From Phycisphaeraceae bacterium (GTDB lineage: Bacteria > Planctomycetota > Phycisphaerae > Phycisphaerales > Phycisphaeraceae), in the NCBI GenBank assembly GCA_029260655.1, contig JAJDCU010000007.1, forward strand, positions 1-63,759: DNA of 63,759 bases, written 5' to 3'. How positions within the stretch are numbered: the stretch's first letter is position 1; every line of letters begins with the position of its first letter. The notes under the pieces were generated by a model. That model was given only the letters and a program-made list of their open reading frames with translations. It searched no databases and was not told the origin of the DNA. Position numbers and translations under genes: made by a program. Shown piece after piece: positions 51,125 to 59,792 of the stretch.

Positions 51125-52429
51125 ATGGCTAACAAAAACAAGGTCAACGTCCTGGTCTTGGGATCGGGCGGTCGCGAGCACGCCCTGGGCTTCAAGCTCA
51201 AGCGGTCCAAGCGATGCGGCAGGCTCTACTTCGCGCCCGGCAACGGCGGGACCGCGGCGATGGGGACCAACGTCACCGATCTGCCGTTCGACCCGGTCAA
51301 CACCAAGCACGCCGACGCCATCGACTACTTCTGCCGACAGAACAACGTCACGCTGATCGTCATCGGCCCGGAGGACCCGCTGTGCGGCGGGCTGGCGGAT
51401 CGGTTAGACAAGCCGGGACGCTACGTTTTCGGGCCTACCCAGGCCGGTGCCCGTCTCGAAGCGGACAAGGTTTTCAGCAAGCAGTTGATGCGCGCCACCA
51501 ACGTCCCCACCGCCGACGCCAAGACCTTCACCGACTACGACGCCGCTGTGAACTACGCCGAGAACCGTGAGACCCCGGTCGTCGTCAAGGCCGCCGGGCT
51601 CGCCAAGGGCAAGGGCGTGATCGTCTGCGACGACAGCCCCCAGGCGCTCGATGCTCTCAAGACATGCATGGTGGACCGGGCTTTCGGGGACGCGGGCGGC
51701 ACGGTCATCATTGAAGAGCGTCTGGTCGGGCAGGAGGTCTCGATCCTCGCGCTGGTGGATGGCCGAAACATCTTCGTCCTGGACCCCACGCAGGACCACA
51801 AGCAGGTCGGCGAACGCGACACCGGGCCCAACACCGGGGGGATGGGCGCTTATTGCCCCACGCCGTTAGTCGATGACGCTTTGATGGCCACCATCCAGCG
51901 GGAGGTGCTGGTCCCGATCGTCGACGCGATGCGGCGTGACGGCACGGAGTTCAGGGGCGTGCTTTACGCCGGGCTCATGCTCACCGCCGGCGGGCCGAAG
52001 GTCCTGGAGTTCAACACGCGCTTCGGCGACCCCGAGTGCCAGCCCCTGATGATGCGGCTCAAGGGCGATCTGATCAGCATCATGATCGCCACCTGTGAGG
52101 GCAGGCTCGACAAGGCGGACCTGAGTTGGGACCCGCGCTGCTGCTGCTGCGTTGTCCTGGCGTCCGGCGGGTACCCCGGCGAATACGAGTCGGGCAAGCC
52201 GATCACCGGGATCGATGACGCCCAGACCGATCCAGATATCACCGTCTTCCACGCAGGCACGGCCCTCAACAAGCAGGGCGACCTGGTCACCGCCGGCGGG
52301 CGCGTCCTGAGCGTCTGCGCCATGGGTAACGACCTCAAGCAAGCCCAACAAAAAGCCAACGCCGCCTGCGAGAAGATCCACTTCGACGGCGCTTTCCACC
52401 GCACCGATATCGGGTACCGGGTGATGTAG
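51125..52429 (+). CDS. purD: phosphoribosylamine-glycine ligase
   Basis: 434 residues. VLVLGSGGREHALGFKLKRS, FAPGNGGTAAMGTNV, VIGPEDPLCGGLAD, the ATP-grasp part VVVKAAGLAKGKGVIVCDD, and EFNTRFGDPECQPLMMRL. It makes GAR in purine synthesis. A run of four Cys (RCCCCVVLASGG) replaces the usual A/CCVV stretch. TACCCT (51110-51115) lies 9 nt before the ATG with no ribosome binding site. purC is 3.7 kb downstream; the pur genes do not form an operon here. Confidence 0.96.
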   Translation: MANKNKVNVLVLGSGGREHALGFKLKRSKRCGRLYFAPGNGGTAAMGTNVTDLPFDPVNTKHADAIDYFCRQNNVTLIVIGPEDPLCGGLADRLDKPGRYVFGPTQAGARLEADKVFSKQLMRATNVPTADAKTFTDYDAAVNYAENRETPVVVKAAGLAKGKGVIVCDDSPQALDALKTCMVDRAFGDAGGTVIIEERLVGQEVSILALVDGRNIFVLDPTQDHKQVGERDTGPNTGGMGAYCPTPLVDDALMATIQREVLVPIVDAMRRDGTEFRGVLYAGLMLTAGGPKVLEFNTRFGDPECQPLMMRLKGDLISIMIATCEGRLDKADLSWDPRCCCCVVLASGGYPGEYESGKPITGIDDAQTDPDITVFHAGTALNKQGDLVTAGGRVLSVCAMGNDLKQAQQKANAACEKIHFDGAFHRTDIGYRVM

Positions 52430-52672
52430 CCTGAGGGATGAGGGTTGATATCCCCATCGTTACACCGGACACAGCATCTGTTACTCCGTCTCAAGTCATG
52501 ACTTGGGGCTCCACATCGACCCACAAGCGACTGTGGGAACGGGGGGCTGTGAATGAAGCCAATAATTTTCACAGGCTATCATTAGAAAGATGGATCAAAC
52601 CCCTGGCAGATACGTCTATCATTCGTAAACAGCTACAGGAACACTACGCTCATACTCCAATGGAGAGCCGCC

Positions 52673-54007
52673 ATGATCAGAGCCGTGTCCGTTCTCACCA
52701 TGACCGCCACCACGCTGATAGCCCCCGCGGTGACCCACGGCCAGGATCAGGAACAGGTTCATCGCGGCGACCACGCACTGGTGCGGTACACCGGGGTTGA
52801 AGCGGCGCAGGCCGAGGCGATCGCGACTGTCGTCGAAGCCACCCGGCAAGTAGCTATCGAACGTTACGGGTTCGACATGCCGGCAACAATCACCATCCGG
52901 GTCAACTCCCAACCGGGCAACAAGGTGCGGTTATTCAACGACGGGCACGACCGGCTGGACCTGAGTCTGCGATCGCCCGATCAGTTGCGTCCGCCAAACG
53001 AGAGCGGCATCTTCCACCTGTACGGCCTGTGCCACGAGGTGGGGCACCTGGCGATGTACCGGGCGATCCCCCGGCACGGCTGGCTGAACGCCGCCGGCGC
53101 CGAAGGGTGGGCGCACTTCATCGGATCGGAGATGGTCGACGGTGTGTACGAAACACACGGCGAGTCGGCATGGTGCTTCCCCTACGACTATCGGGAAGAC
53201 GGGACAGCTCGGCTCGATGCACAACTCGCCGAAGATGAGCCGGGTGAAGTAGCGCGTGCCGCGGGCTTGTGGCGTGAACTGGTCCGGATCATCGGCCCAA
53301 AGCACATCGCCCCGCTGTTCAGCGCGTGGGGCCAGGCGGAGCTTGACCCGAGCGACCCCGGCGCGGAGCTTCGACGCGTACTCCTGGACCTGCATGACGA
53401 TGAACAACTCACCGGCTGGTGGAACCGGGCCGAGCTCCTGATGATTCAGACCCAACCGCGCAGCGGATTCAATGCACGGACGGCCAAGCCGACGGCGCTG
53501 ATGCGGCAACCGAGAGAGTTGGCGATCGACAACGGTAAACCTGCCGGCAAGCGCAGCATCGCCGGCGGCGGGCACGCGGTCACACTCGAAACGCCGGGTC
53601 CGGGTTGGTACCTCACGAAAGTGCGCATCTTCGGATCGCGGTACGGCCACCCAAGGCCACCGAAGGAAGACTTCAGCGTCTGGCTCTGTGACGAAGACGG
53701 GCAGGTGATCCGCGAGTTCAAGTTCCCCTACGGCAAGTTTGCCCGTGGCAATCCCAAGTGGGTGATCCTGGCGACCGAGCCGACCGAGGTGCCCCAGCGG
53801 TTCGTGATCTGTGTCGGTTTCAACCCGACCGGGACCAAGGGCGTGTTCGTGCATCACGATTCGGGCCCCGGAGTTGGCGGCAATGATGAAGGGGGCCCGT
53901 CGCGCGTCGGGCTGCCGGGCCGGTTGGGCGATGCGATGTCCGAGGGGGATTGGATGATCCGGGCGTTGATCGATCAACGAAAGGACGCCGACGCGCTGCG
54001 TGAGTAA
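52673..54007 (+). CDS. secreted gluzincin-like metallopeptidase of unknown substrate
   Basis: 444 residues with a signal peptide (SVLTMTATTLIAPAVTHG). The zinc motif HEVGH (in LYGLCHEVGHLAMYRAIPRH) is followed about 20 residues later by AEGWAHFIGSEM, whose Glu fits the third ligand of gluzincins. The C-terminal part, with WYLTKVRIFGSRYGHPRPPK and DFSVWLCDEDGQVIREF, looks like an all-beta domain ending near FNPTGTKGVFVHHD. GGAG precedes the start. The beta domain may bind protein or sugar; unproven. Confidence 0.75.
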   Translation: MIRAVSVLTMTATTLIAPAVTHGQDQEQVHRGDHALVRYTGVEAAQAEAIATVVEATRQVAIERYGFDMPATITIRVNSQPGNKVRLFNDGHDRLDLSLRSPDQLRPPNESGIFHLYGLCHEVGHLAMYRAIPRHGWLNAAGAEGWAHFIGSEMVDGVYETHGESAWCFPYDYREDGTARLDAQLAEDEPGEVARAAGLWRELVRIIGPKHIAPLFSAWGQAELDPSDPGAELRRVLLDLHDDEQLTGWWNRAELLMIQTQPRSGFNARTAKPTALMRQPRELAIDNGKPAGKRSIAGGGHAVTLETPGPGWYLTKVRIFGSRYGHPRPPKEDFSVWLCDEDGQVIREFKFPYGKFARGNPKWVILATEPTEVPQRFVICVGFNPTGTKGVFVHHDSGPGVGGNDEGGPSRVGLPGRLGDAMSEGDWMIRALIDQRKDADALRE

Positions 54008-54036
54008 ATAGATCGGCGGCGCTCCCGGCGGGCCGT

Positions 54037-54747
54037 TCACCCCTGCGCCAGGCTCTGCATCAGCTCGATCAGTCGCGCCGCCCGTTGGCCGGTCTGTCTG
54101 CGCCAGCGTGAGTCGTGCATGGCGTCGGCGGCGGCGGCGTAGTCATTGCGGGCCAGCGCCCCGCGCAGGTTGCGCCACTTGTGCAACGAGCCGGTGTTGA
54201 ATGTCATGTCGATGATGACCAGTTGGGCTTCACGGGCAAGATGCTCGAACCCCTTGACCTGGCGCCTGGCTGTGTCAAGCGCTCGCCGTACATCGTGCTG
54301 TAAAAGCACGTCGATCTGGGAGTCGGTCAGCCTGATTTCCCCACGAAGCAGCGCCCGATACCCAACACCCGGCAGCAGCTGCGACAGATCGTCGGCCGCG
54401 CCGGGTCGATCAAGGTTAAAGCCCACGCCGATCGTCCGCCTGCCCCGCGAGTCCCGATAGACGCGGGTGCGCCGACCCTCGAACGGCTCGATGAACCCAA
54501 TCGCCTCATCGAACAAGGAGATCGGCGGCGGGTCTGCCAGGTGCTCTTGAACATTGTCTGTCAGGTCGGTCTGATTTGGATGCTGCGCCGCGGCCGGAGC
54601 CTGCGTCGATGCCGGCTGCGGTGTTGCTGTCTCGCCGAGCATCCGGACCGCCTCGATCCCCCCGATCAACACCATGACCAGTGCGGCGACGTAGAAAATC
54701 CGTCGCAGGGGTGCGGGGTCCAACAGGTGTCGTGTGTCGTGGTTCAT
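54037..54747 (-). CDS. membrane-anchored GH24-type muramidase (lysozyme)
   Basis: 236 residues from the ATG at 54747 with AAGGAG upstream. One N-terminal membrane helix (IFYVAALVMVLIGGIEAVRM), an Ala/Pro/Gln linker and a phage-lysozyme domain: catalytic Glu in FIEPFEGRRTRVYRDSRG, then RRTIGVGFNL (E-D-T triad pattern), and VIIDMTFNTGSLHKWRNLRG. GH24 enzymes cut peptidoglycan. With a membrane anchor and no phage genes around, it is more likely a cell-wall maintenance enzyme than a phage endolysin. Confidence 0.82.
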   Translation of the reverse strand: MNHDTRHLLDPAPLRRIFYVAALVMVLIGGIEAVRMLGETATPQPASTQAPAAAQHPNQTDLTDNVQEHLADPPPISLFDEAIGFIEPFEGRRTRVYRDSRGRRTIGVGFNLDRPGAADDLSQLLPGVGYRALLRGEIRLTDSQIDVLLQHDVRRALDTARRQVKGFEHLAREAQLVIIDMTFNTGSLHKWRNLRGALARNDYAAAADAMHDSRWRRQTGQRAARLIELMQSLAQG

Positions 54748-55017
54748 ACCCAGGCTCCTTGACGTACAGCGTCCGTGCCTGGGTAGCTTCAACCCCGATG
54801 CCGCGGAGCCCGGATGCCTCTATCTGATTGACTGCAAGATGTTTACGGCCGACGCATGATGGGTCCGGATAGCCCCGCCTGGGCCGGATGTTGTCCATGG
54901 CCAACACCGGCGCTTCCTTGATGCGCACGTCTGGAACAGGATGGTTTATGACGGTTGTGCCGATGGCAGAGGGTGTTCCGTCGCGCCGGGCGTGAAGCGT
55001 GTATCCTTACCTGCCTT

Positions 55018-56028
<1,011 letters not shown>

Positions 56029-56150
56029 CCGGCTGGGGTAACTGCGTATACCGACAGCTTATCCACACGCTTGAATTCCGCGCCAACATCGGTCACGCTC
56101 TGGGGGCATCGGGCGTGTGAAGTAGATGTAACCCGGCGGGGAGTTGACGG

Positions 56151-57101
56151 ATGCAGACGATGACCCAGGTAGTCATGCGGACCGACCTGCCGTTTAAGGG
56201 CCGAAGGCAGGGTAAGGTCCGTGATATCTATGAGGTAACGACGACCGCTGGCGAGCCGGCGCTCTTGATCGTCGCGACCGATCGGATCTCGGCGTTTGAT
56301 GTGGTGATGCGTAACGGCGTGCCTGGCAAGGGCGTCGTGCTGACCCAGATCAGCACGTTCTGGTTCGACCTGATCGCCAAACACTTCGGGGACAGGCTCA
56401 AACACCATCTGATCTCGACCGACCCGGCCGACGTCGCCGGGCTGAGCCCTAAGCAGATCGAGCAACTTAAGGGCCGGGTGATGATCGGGCGGCGCGCCAA
56501 GGTCGTCCCGATCGAGTGCGTGGTCAGAGGCTACCTGGCGGGGTCGGGCTGGCAGGAGTATCAAGCGTCCCAATCGGTCTGCGGCGTTGCGCTGCCCGCG
56601 GGCCTGAAACAGTGTGAAAAGCTGCCCGAGCTGATCTTCACCCCATCGACCAAGGAAGACGAAGGTCACGACGAGAACATCAGCTTCGCCAAGGCCTGTG
56701 AACTGGTCGGTGAACCCCTGATGCGCAAGCTAAGCGGTTTATCCATCGAGATATACAAGATGGCGCACGACTACGCACAAGAGCGAGGCATCATCCTCGC
56801 CGACACCAAATTCGAGTTCGGTCTGCCGATTCAAGGCGACAGCGAAGAACCGATCCTGATCGACGAAGCGCTCACGCCCGACAGCTCGCGCTTCTGGCCC
56901 GCCGATCAGTATCAACCCGGGCGCGATCAGCCGAGCATGGACAAACAGTACGTCAGGAATTATCTTCAAGACTTGGTAGACGATGGCCGATGGGATAAGA
57001 TACCTCCCGGGCCCAAGCTGCCCGACGAAGTGATTACAAACACGCTTGCGAAGTACCGACAGGCGTACAGCGAGTTGACCGGCCGTGAGTTGAACATCTA
57101 G
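56151..57101 (+). CDS. purC: phosphoribosylaminoimidazole-succinocarboxamide synthase
   Basis: 316 residues. GKVRDIYE near the N-terminus, VATDRISAFDVVMRNGVPGK, VPIECVVRGYLAGSGWQEYQ, FTPSTKEDEGHDENISF and LADTKFEFGL...LIDEALTPDSSRFWP are diagnostic for the long (eukaryote-like, about 300-residue) SAICAR synthase type. GGAG lies 7 nt before the ATG. It couples aspartate to CAIR in purine synthesis. A strong terminator follows. Confidence 0.97.
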   Translation: MQTMTQVVMRTDLPFKGRRQGKVRDIYEVTTTAGEPALLIVATDRISAFDVVMRNGVPGKGVVLTQISTFWFDLIAKHFGDRLKHHLISTDPADVAGLSPKQIEQLKGRVMIGRRAKVVPIECVVRGYLAGSGWQEYQASQSVCGVALPAGLKQCEKLPELIFTPSTKEDEGHDENISFAKACELVGEPLMRKLSGLSIEIYKMAHDYAQERGIILADTKFEFGLPIQGDSEEPILIDEALTPDSSRFWPADQYQPGRDQPSMDKQYVRNYLQDLVDDGRWDKIPPGPKLPDEVITNTLAKYRQAYSELTGRELNI

Positions 57102-57138
57102 CCTGCAATCGGTGCCCATCGGGCAGACCGATTCTCCC

Positions 57139-57172
57139 AGAGCCCACGATGCGCCACACGTGGGCTCTTTTT
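57139..57172 (+). terminator. intrinsic terminator after purC
   Basis: AGAGCCCAC, 12-nt loop, GTGGGCTCT and TTTTT, 37 nt after the stop codon. Confidence 0.93.
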
Positions 57173-57247
57173 GTTGGCGTATGGGCACGAGCGCGTACCG
57201 CAGAACCCTGTCGAACGGGCGGTTGTTGCGGACGGCCATTCAGCGAT

Positions 57248-57253
57248 TACAGT
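57248..57253 (+). promoter_or_regulatory. -10 element TACAGT before the CDF transporter
   Basis: TACAGT is 6 nt before the ATG at 57260 and there is no ribosome binding site; TTGCGG 16 nt further upstream may be the -35. Transcription is expected to start at the ATG. Confidence 0.5.
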
Positions 57254-57259
57254 AGCCCC

Positions 57260-58261
57260 ATGCCCGAGCCTAAGTCCGATCCGAGCCAACCGTATGTCGA
57301 GCGGGTCGCCTTACACGCGATCCTCGCCGGGCTCGTCATCACGTGCTTGAAGTTCGGGGTCTTCTGGCTCACCAACTCCGTCGCGGTGCTGTCCGACGCG
57401 CTGGAGTCGATCATCAACATCGTTGCGGCGGGGATCATGCTGTACACGGTCTGGCTGAGCAACCGCCCGGCGGACAAAGGCCACCCCTACGGGCACGGCA
57501 AGGCCGAGTTCCTGGCGGTGGGGATGGAGGGCTGGTTGATCCTCTTCGCCGGCCTGCTGATCGGGATCGAGGCGGTGCGTCGGCTTTTCAGCGGCGCGGA
57601 ACTGACCCACCTCGACGCCGGGCTGTGGATGCTCCTGGGTGTGGGCGCGGTCAGCGCGGCGCTGGCGGGTTACGTCTGGTGGTCCGGCCGAAGGTATCAA
57701 AGCGAACCGTTGATCGCCGACGGCAAGCACCTGATGACCGACGTCGCGTCGACGGCCGGGGTGTTGCTTGGGCTGCTGCTGGTGAGGTGGACCGGTTGGG
57801 GCTGGCTGGACCCGGTCGTGGCGATCCTCGTTGCCGGGCTCTGCATGGCGGTGAGTTGGCGTCTGCTTTGGAAATCGATCCACGGCCTGATGGACGGCAG
57901 CGACCCCAAGGATGATGACACGGTCCGCACGATCCTAAACGACGAGAAAACCGCGGGGCACATCATCGGATACCACAAGGTCCGCCTCCGCCACAACGGG
58001 CCGTTCCATTGGGTTGACATGCACCTTCAGGTGGACGGCGGGATGAATGTCGCCGACAGCCACACCCTGGCGTCGCGGATCGAGGGCCGTATTGAGGCCG
58101 CGCTGGGCCGGGCCAACGCCACCGCCCACGTCGAGCCTTACGCCCCCGCCAAAGACCCCGACAGCCCCGCGTACCTGCCCGACGGTCCCTCCACCAACGG
58201 CCAGGGAAATGGGCCCGACACCCCCACCGATCCCCCCATTGTCCGCAACGACCCTTTGTGA
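57260..58261 (+). CDS. cation diffusion facilitator family transporter
   Basis: 333 residues with six membrane segments. Metal site residues: SVAVLSDALESIINIVAAG in helix II and HLMTDVASTAGVLLGLLLV in helix V; HPYGHGKAEFLAVGMEGWLI lies between. The C-terminal cytoplasmic domain (VRLRHNGPFHWVDMHLQVDG, VADSHTLASRIEGRIEAALG) is the regulatory dimer domain. CDF proteins export Zn2+, Fe2+, Co2+ or Mn2+ in exchange for protons; which metal is not clear. Likely leaderless. Confidence 0.92.
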   Translation: MPEPKSDPSQPYVERVALHAILAGLVITCLKFGVFWLTNSVAVLSDALESIINIVAAGIMLYTVWLSNRPADKGHPYGHGKAEFLAVGMEGWLILFAGLLIGIEAVRRLFSGAELTHLDAGLWMLLGVGAVSAALAGYVWWSGRRYQSEPLIADGKHLMTDVASTAGVLLGLLLVRWTGWGWLDPVVAILVAGLCMAVSWRLLWKSIHGLMDGSDPKDDDTVRTILNDEKTAGHIIGYHKVRLRHNGPFHWVDMHLQVDGGMNVADSHTLASRIEGRIEAALGRANATAHVEPYAPAKDPDSPAYLPDGPSTNGQGNGPDTPTDPPIVRNDPL

Positions 58262-58315
58262 TATTCTTTCTTTTTCGGTCGCCACCCATCAAAGGGCCGG
58301 CCAACACACACCATT

Positions 58316-58389
58316 CGGGGTGTAGCTCAGCTTGGTAGAGCGCTTCGTTCGGGGCGAAGAGGTCGCATGTTCGAATCATGTCACCCCGA
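58316..58389 (+). tRNA. tRNA-Pro (anticodon CGG)
   Basis: A 74-nt cloverleaf: acceptor CGGGGTG/CACCCCG, D arm GCTC...GAGC, anticodon stem CTTCG/CGAAG with loop TTCGGGG (anticodon CGG) and T loop TTCGAAT. Discriminator A; CCA not encoded. Confidence 0.97.
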
Positions 58390-58407
58390 TTGCCGCAAAG
58401 CGGCAAT
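58389..58407 (+). terminator. 8-bp hairpin directly after tRNA-Pro
   Basis: ATTGCCGC-aaa-GCGGCAAT begins at the tRNA discriminator base. No T run follows; it may be a processing or weak termination signal. Confidence 0.55.
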
Positions 58408-58410
58408 AGA

Positions 58411-58535
58411 GCAGGAGAATGGAGAGAGGAGAAAGGAGAGAAGAGGCTGACGTGAAGGTTGGTCTCATAACGCCCATAAGCACGCAAGCCCCTCCTGCGG
58501 TCTCCTCTCTACTTTCTACTCACTTCCCGGGTCCT
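58411..58535. repeat. purine-rich/pyrimidine-rich inverted element before the four-helix-bundle gene
   Basis: The left part consists of GGAGA words (GGAGAATGGAGAGAGGAGAA) and the right part of CTCT/CTAC words (TCTCCTCTCTACTTTCTACT). GAGAGGAGA (58424-58432) pairs exactly with TCTCCTCTC (58501-58509). It fills the gap between tRNA-Pro and the broken gene at 58540. Confidence 0.75.
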
Positions 58536-58539
58536 CTTC

Positions 58540-58902
58540 ATGGCATTCGCATTTTAGAAGCTGCTGGTCTACCAGAAAGCCATCGCTTTCGCCGATGCGG
58601 TCTGCACATTAACCCGAGACCTGCCGCGTGGTTTTTTCTTCTTGAGCAATCAACTCAACCGAGCTGCGTTGTCCATCGCCGCCAACATCGCCGAAGGCAA
58701 TGGGCGGTTCACCAAGGCCGACCGACGCAACTTCTTCGGCATCTCACGCGGCAGTGTGCAAGAGTGCGTCCCGCTGCTTGAGTTGGCAGCAAGACAGGAC
58801 CTGATAAGCACCGAGCGACACGAGCAGCTAAAGGCTGATCTTGAAGAAATCGCCAAGATGCTGTCCGGGTTGATCAAAGGCTTGGAAAACAGGAAAGTAT
58901 GA
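58540..58902 (+). pseudogene. four-helix-bundle protein (23S rRNA intervening-sequence family) with an in-frame amber codon
   Basis: Read from the ATG at 58540 the frame gives MAFAF, then TAG (58555-58557), then KLLVYQKAIAFADAVCTLTR and the full family core: SNQLNRAALSIAANIAEGNG, RNFFGISRGSVQECVPLLEL and LEEIAKMLSGLIKGLENRK. Family members typically start FxFEKLxVYQKA, so TAG replaces a Glu codon (GAG) by a single change. Restart at the TTG at 58642 would lose helix 1. Either a recent pseudogene or a readthrough case. IVS proteins are helical and of unclear function; relatives occur inside 23S rRNA genes. Confidence 0.8.
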
Positions 58903-58939
58903 GACACGCTTCAGGCTCATGACGATCGAGGTCAAACCC

Positions 58940-59332
58940 ATGCCTTTTCGATTGTTCAAGACGGCTCACCAAAAGGTTTCAGACTTCTGCGAAGGCCGTA
59001 CTCGCCAATCTGACGACGAGTTTTTCATCGACTGTAATCTGCCGGAGGATAAGGATGCGGTGCGCGTGGCGTTGGCGGTTCGTCGTTCGGTTGCCCGGGT
59101 GGGCCTTATTGATCCGCTCTATATCCGGGCCGACGATCGTTATCCCGAGGAACTAAGCGCCCTGCCGTTATGGGACAGTATGGATTGGTTGGAATTACTT
59201 TTGTGCCTTGATGACGAACTCAAAACGACAATCCCCGATAAAGATGCTCAGCAGATCAAGACTGCCGGCTTCTCTGTCCGTCGATTTACTCACGATGTGC
59301 TTGAGGTAGTCAAGCGACTGAGAACCGGATGA
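58940..59332 (+). CDS. small protein with acyl-carrier-protein-like C-terminal half
   Basis: 130 residues from the ATG at 58940, with GAGG 8 nt upstream; an ATG at 58919 adds seven residues. The N-terminal half (VRVALAVRRSVARVGLIDPL) is unknown. The C-terminal half LWDSMDWLELLLCLDDELKT followed by TIPDKDAQQIK and RRFTHDVLEVV follows the ACP pattern, with DSMD where ACPs carry the phosphopantetheine Ser in DSLD. Whether the Ser is modified is unknown. No fatty-acid or polyketide genes are near. Confidence 0.6.
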   Translation: MPFRLFKTAHQKVSDFCEGRTRQSDDEFFIDCNLPEDKDAVRVALAVRRSVARVGLIDPLYIRADDRYPEELSALPLWDSMDWLELLLCLDDELKTTIPDKDAQQIKTAGFSVRRFTHDVLEVVKRLRTG

Positions 59333-59365
59333 CAACAGCGGTCAAAGACTACTGCCAGAGAACCC

Positions 59366-59608
59366 CTACCCATCCACCTTCACCACCACCAGCGTCGTGT
59401 CATCGACGCCCTGCCTTGGGCCGGTGAAACGGCGAACCTGTCGGAGGATGTGTTTCAAGCTAACTGACACAGATGGCGATTCATCCTCGGGCACACCTTC
59501 GAGTACAACCCCCACCCAGCCGGGCATTTTCACCCCGGGCTCAGTGCGTGCAGCCATCACAATCCGCATGACCCGACCAACCCGGGCCTGCTGCGAGAAA
59601 GCCTCCAA
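59366..59608 (-). pseudogene. remnant carrying the C-terminus of a SpoIIE-type phosphatase
   Basis: 80 codons from a TTG. The last 30 residues, KHILRQVRRFTGPRQGVDDT then TLVVVKVDG, nearly repeat the end of the phosphatase encoded at 60628-62430 (HILWHVRRFTGPRQGLDDTT). The upstream part, QARVGRVMRIVMAARTEPGV and WVGVVLEGVPEDE, is not from that phosphatase and weakly resembles the end of a PilZ-like domain. No full phosphatase domain precedes it, and a stop lies 14 codons before the TTG. Most likely a rearranged gene fragment. Confidence 0.6.
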
Positions 59609-59792
59609 CTGGCGCGTGATGTCGTGGGCCGCACGACCGGACCGGGTCCTTTATCCGATGCGGCTTTCGTGTGAACAGACGGGCCGGAGACACCGACATA
59701 TCCCTTGAGGTCGGCGCAGGCGTGTGAGAAGGCGTTCGAGCCTGCGCCCAGACCCTAAAGAGGGGTTTGATGTGGTTAAACCGGAGGCGGCT

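Noticed and set aside
54037-54747. Prophage remnant suggested by a phage-type lysozyme
   Set aside because: No other phage gene, attachment site or integrase nearby, and the protein has its own membrane anchor.
56059-56067. Perfect DnaA-box-like TTATCCACA
   Set aside because: Single box between pheS and purC; no cluster of boxes, no AT-rich unwinding region, and dnaN is 30 kb away without dnaA.
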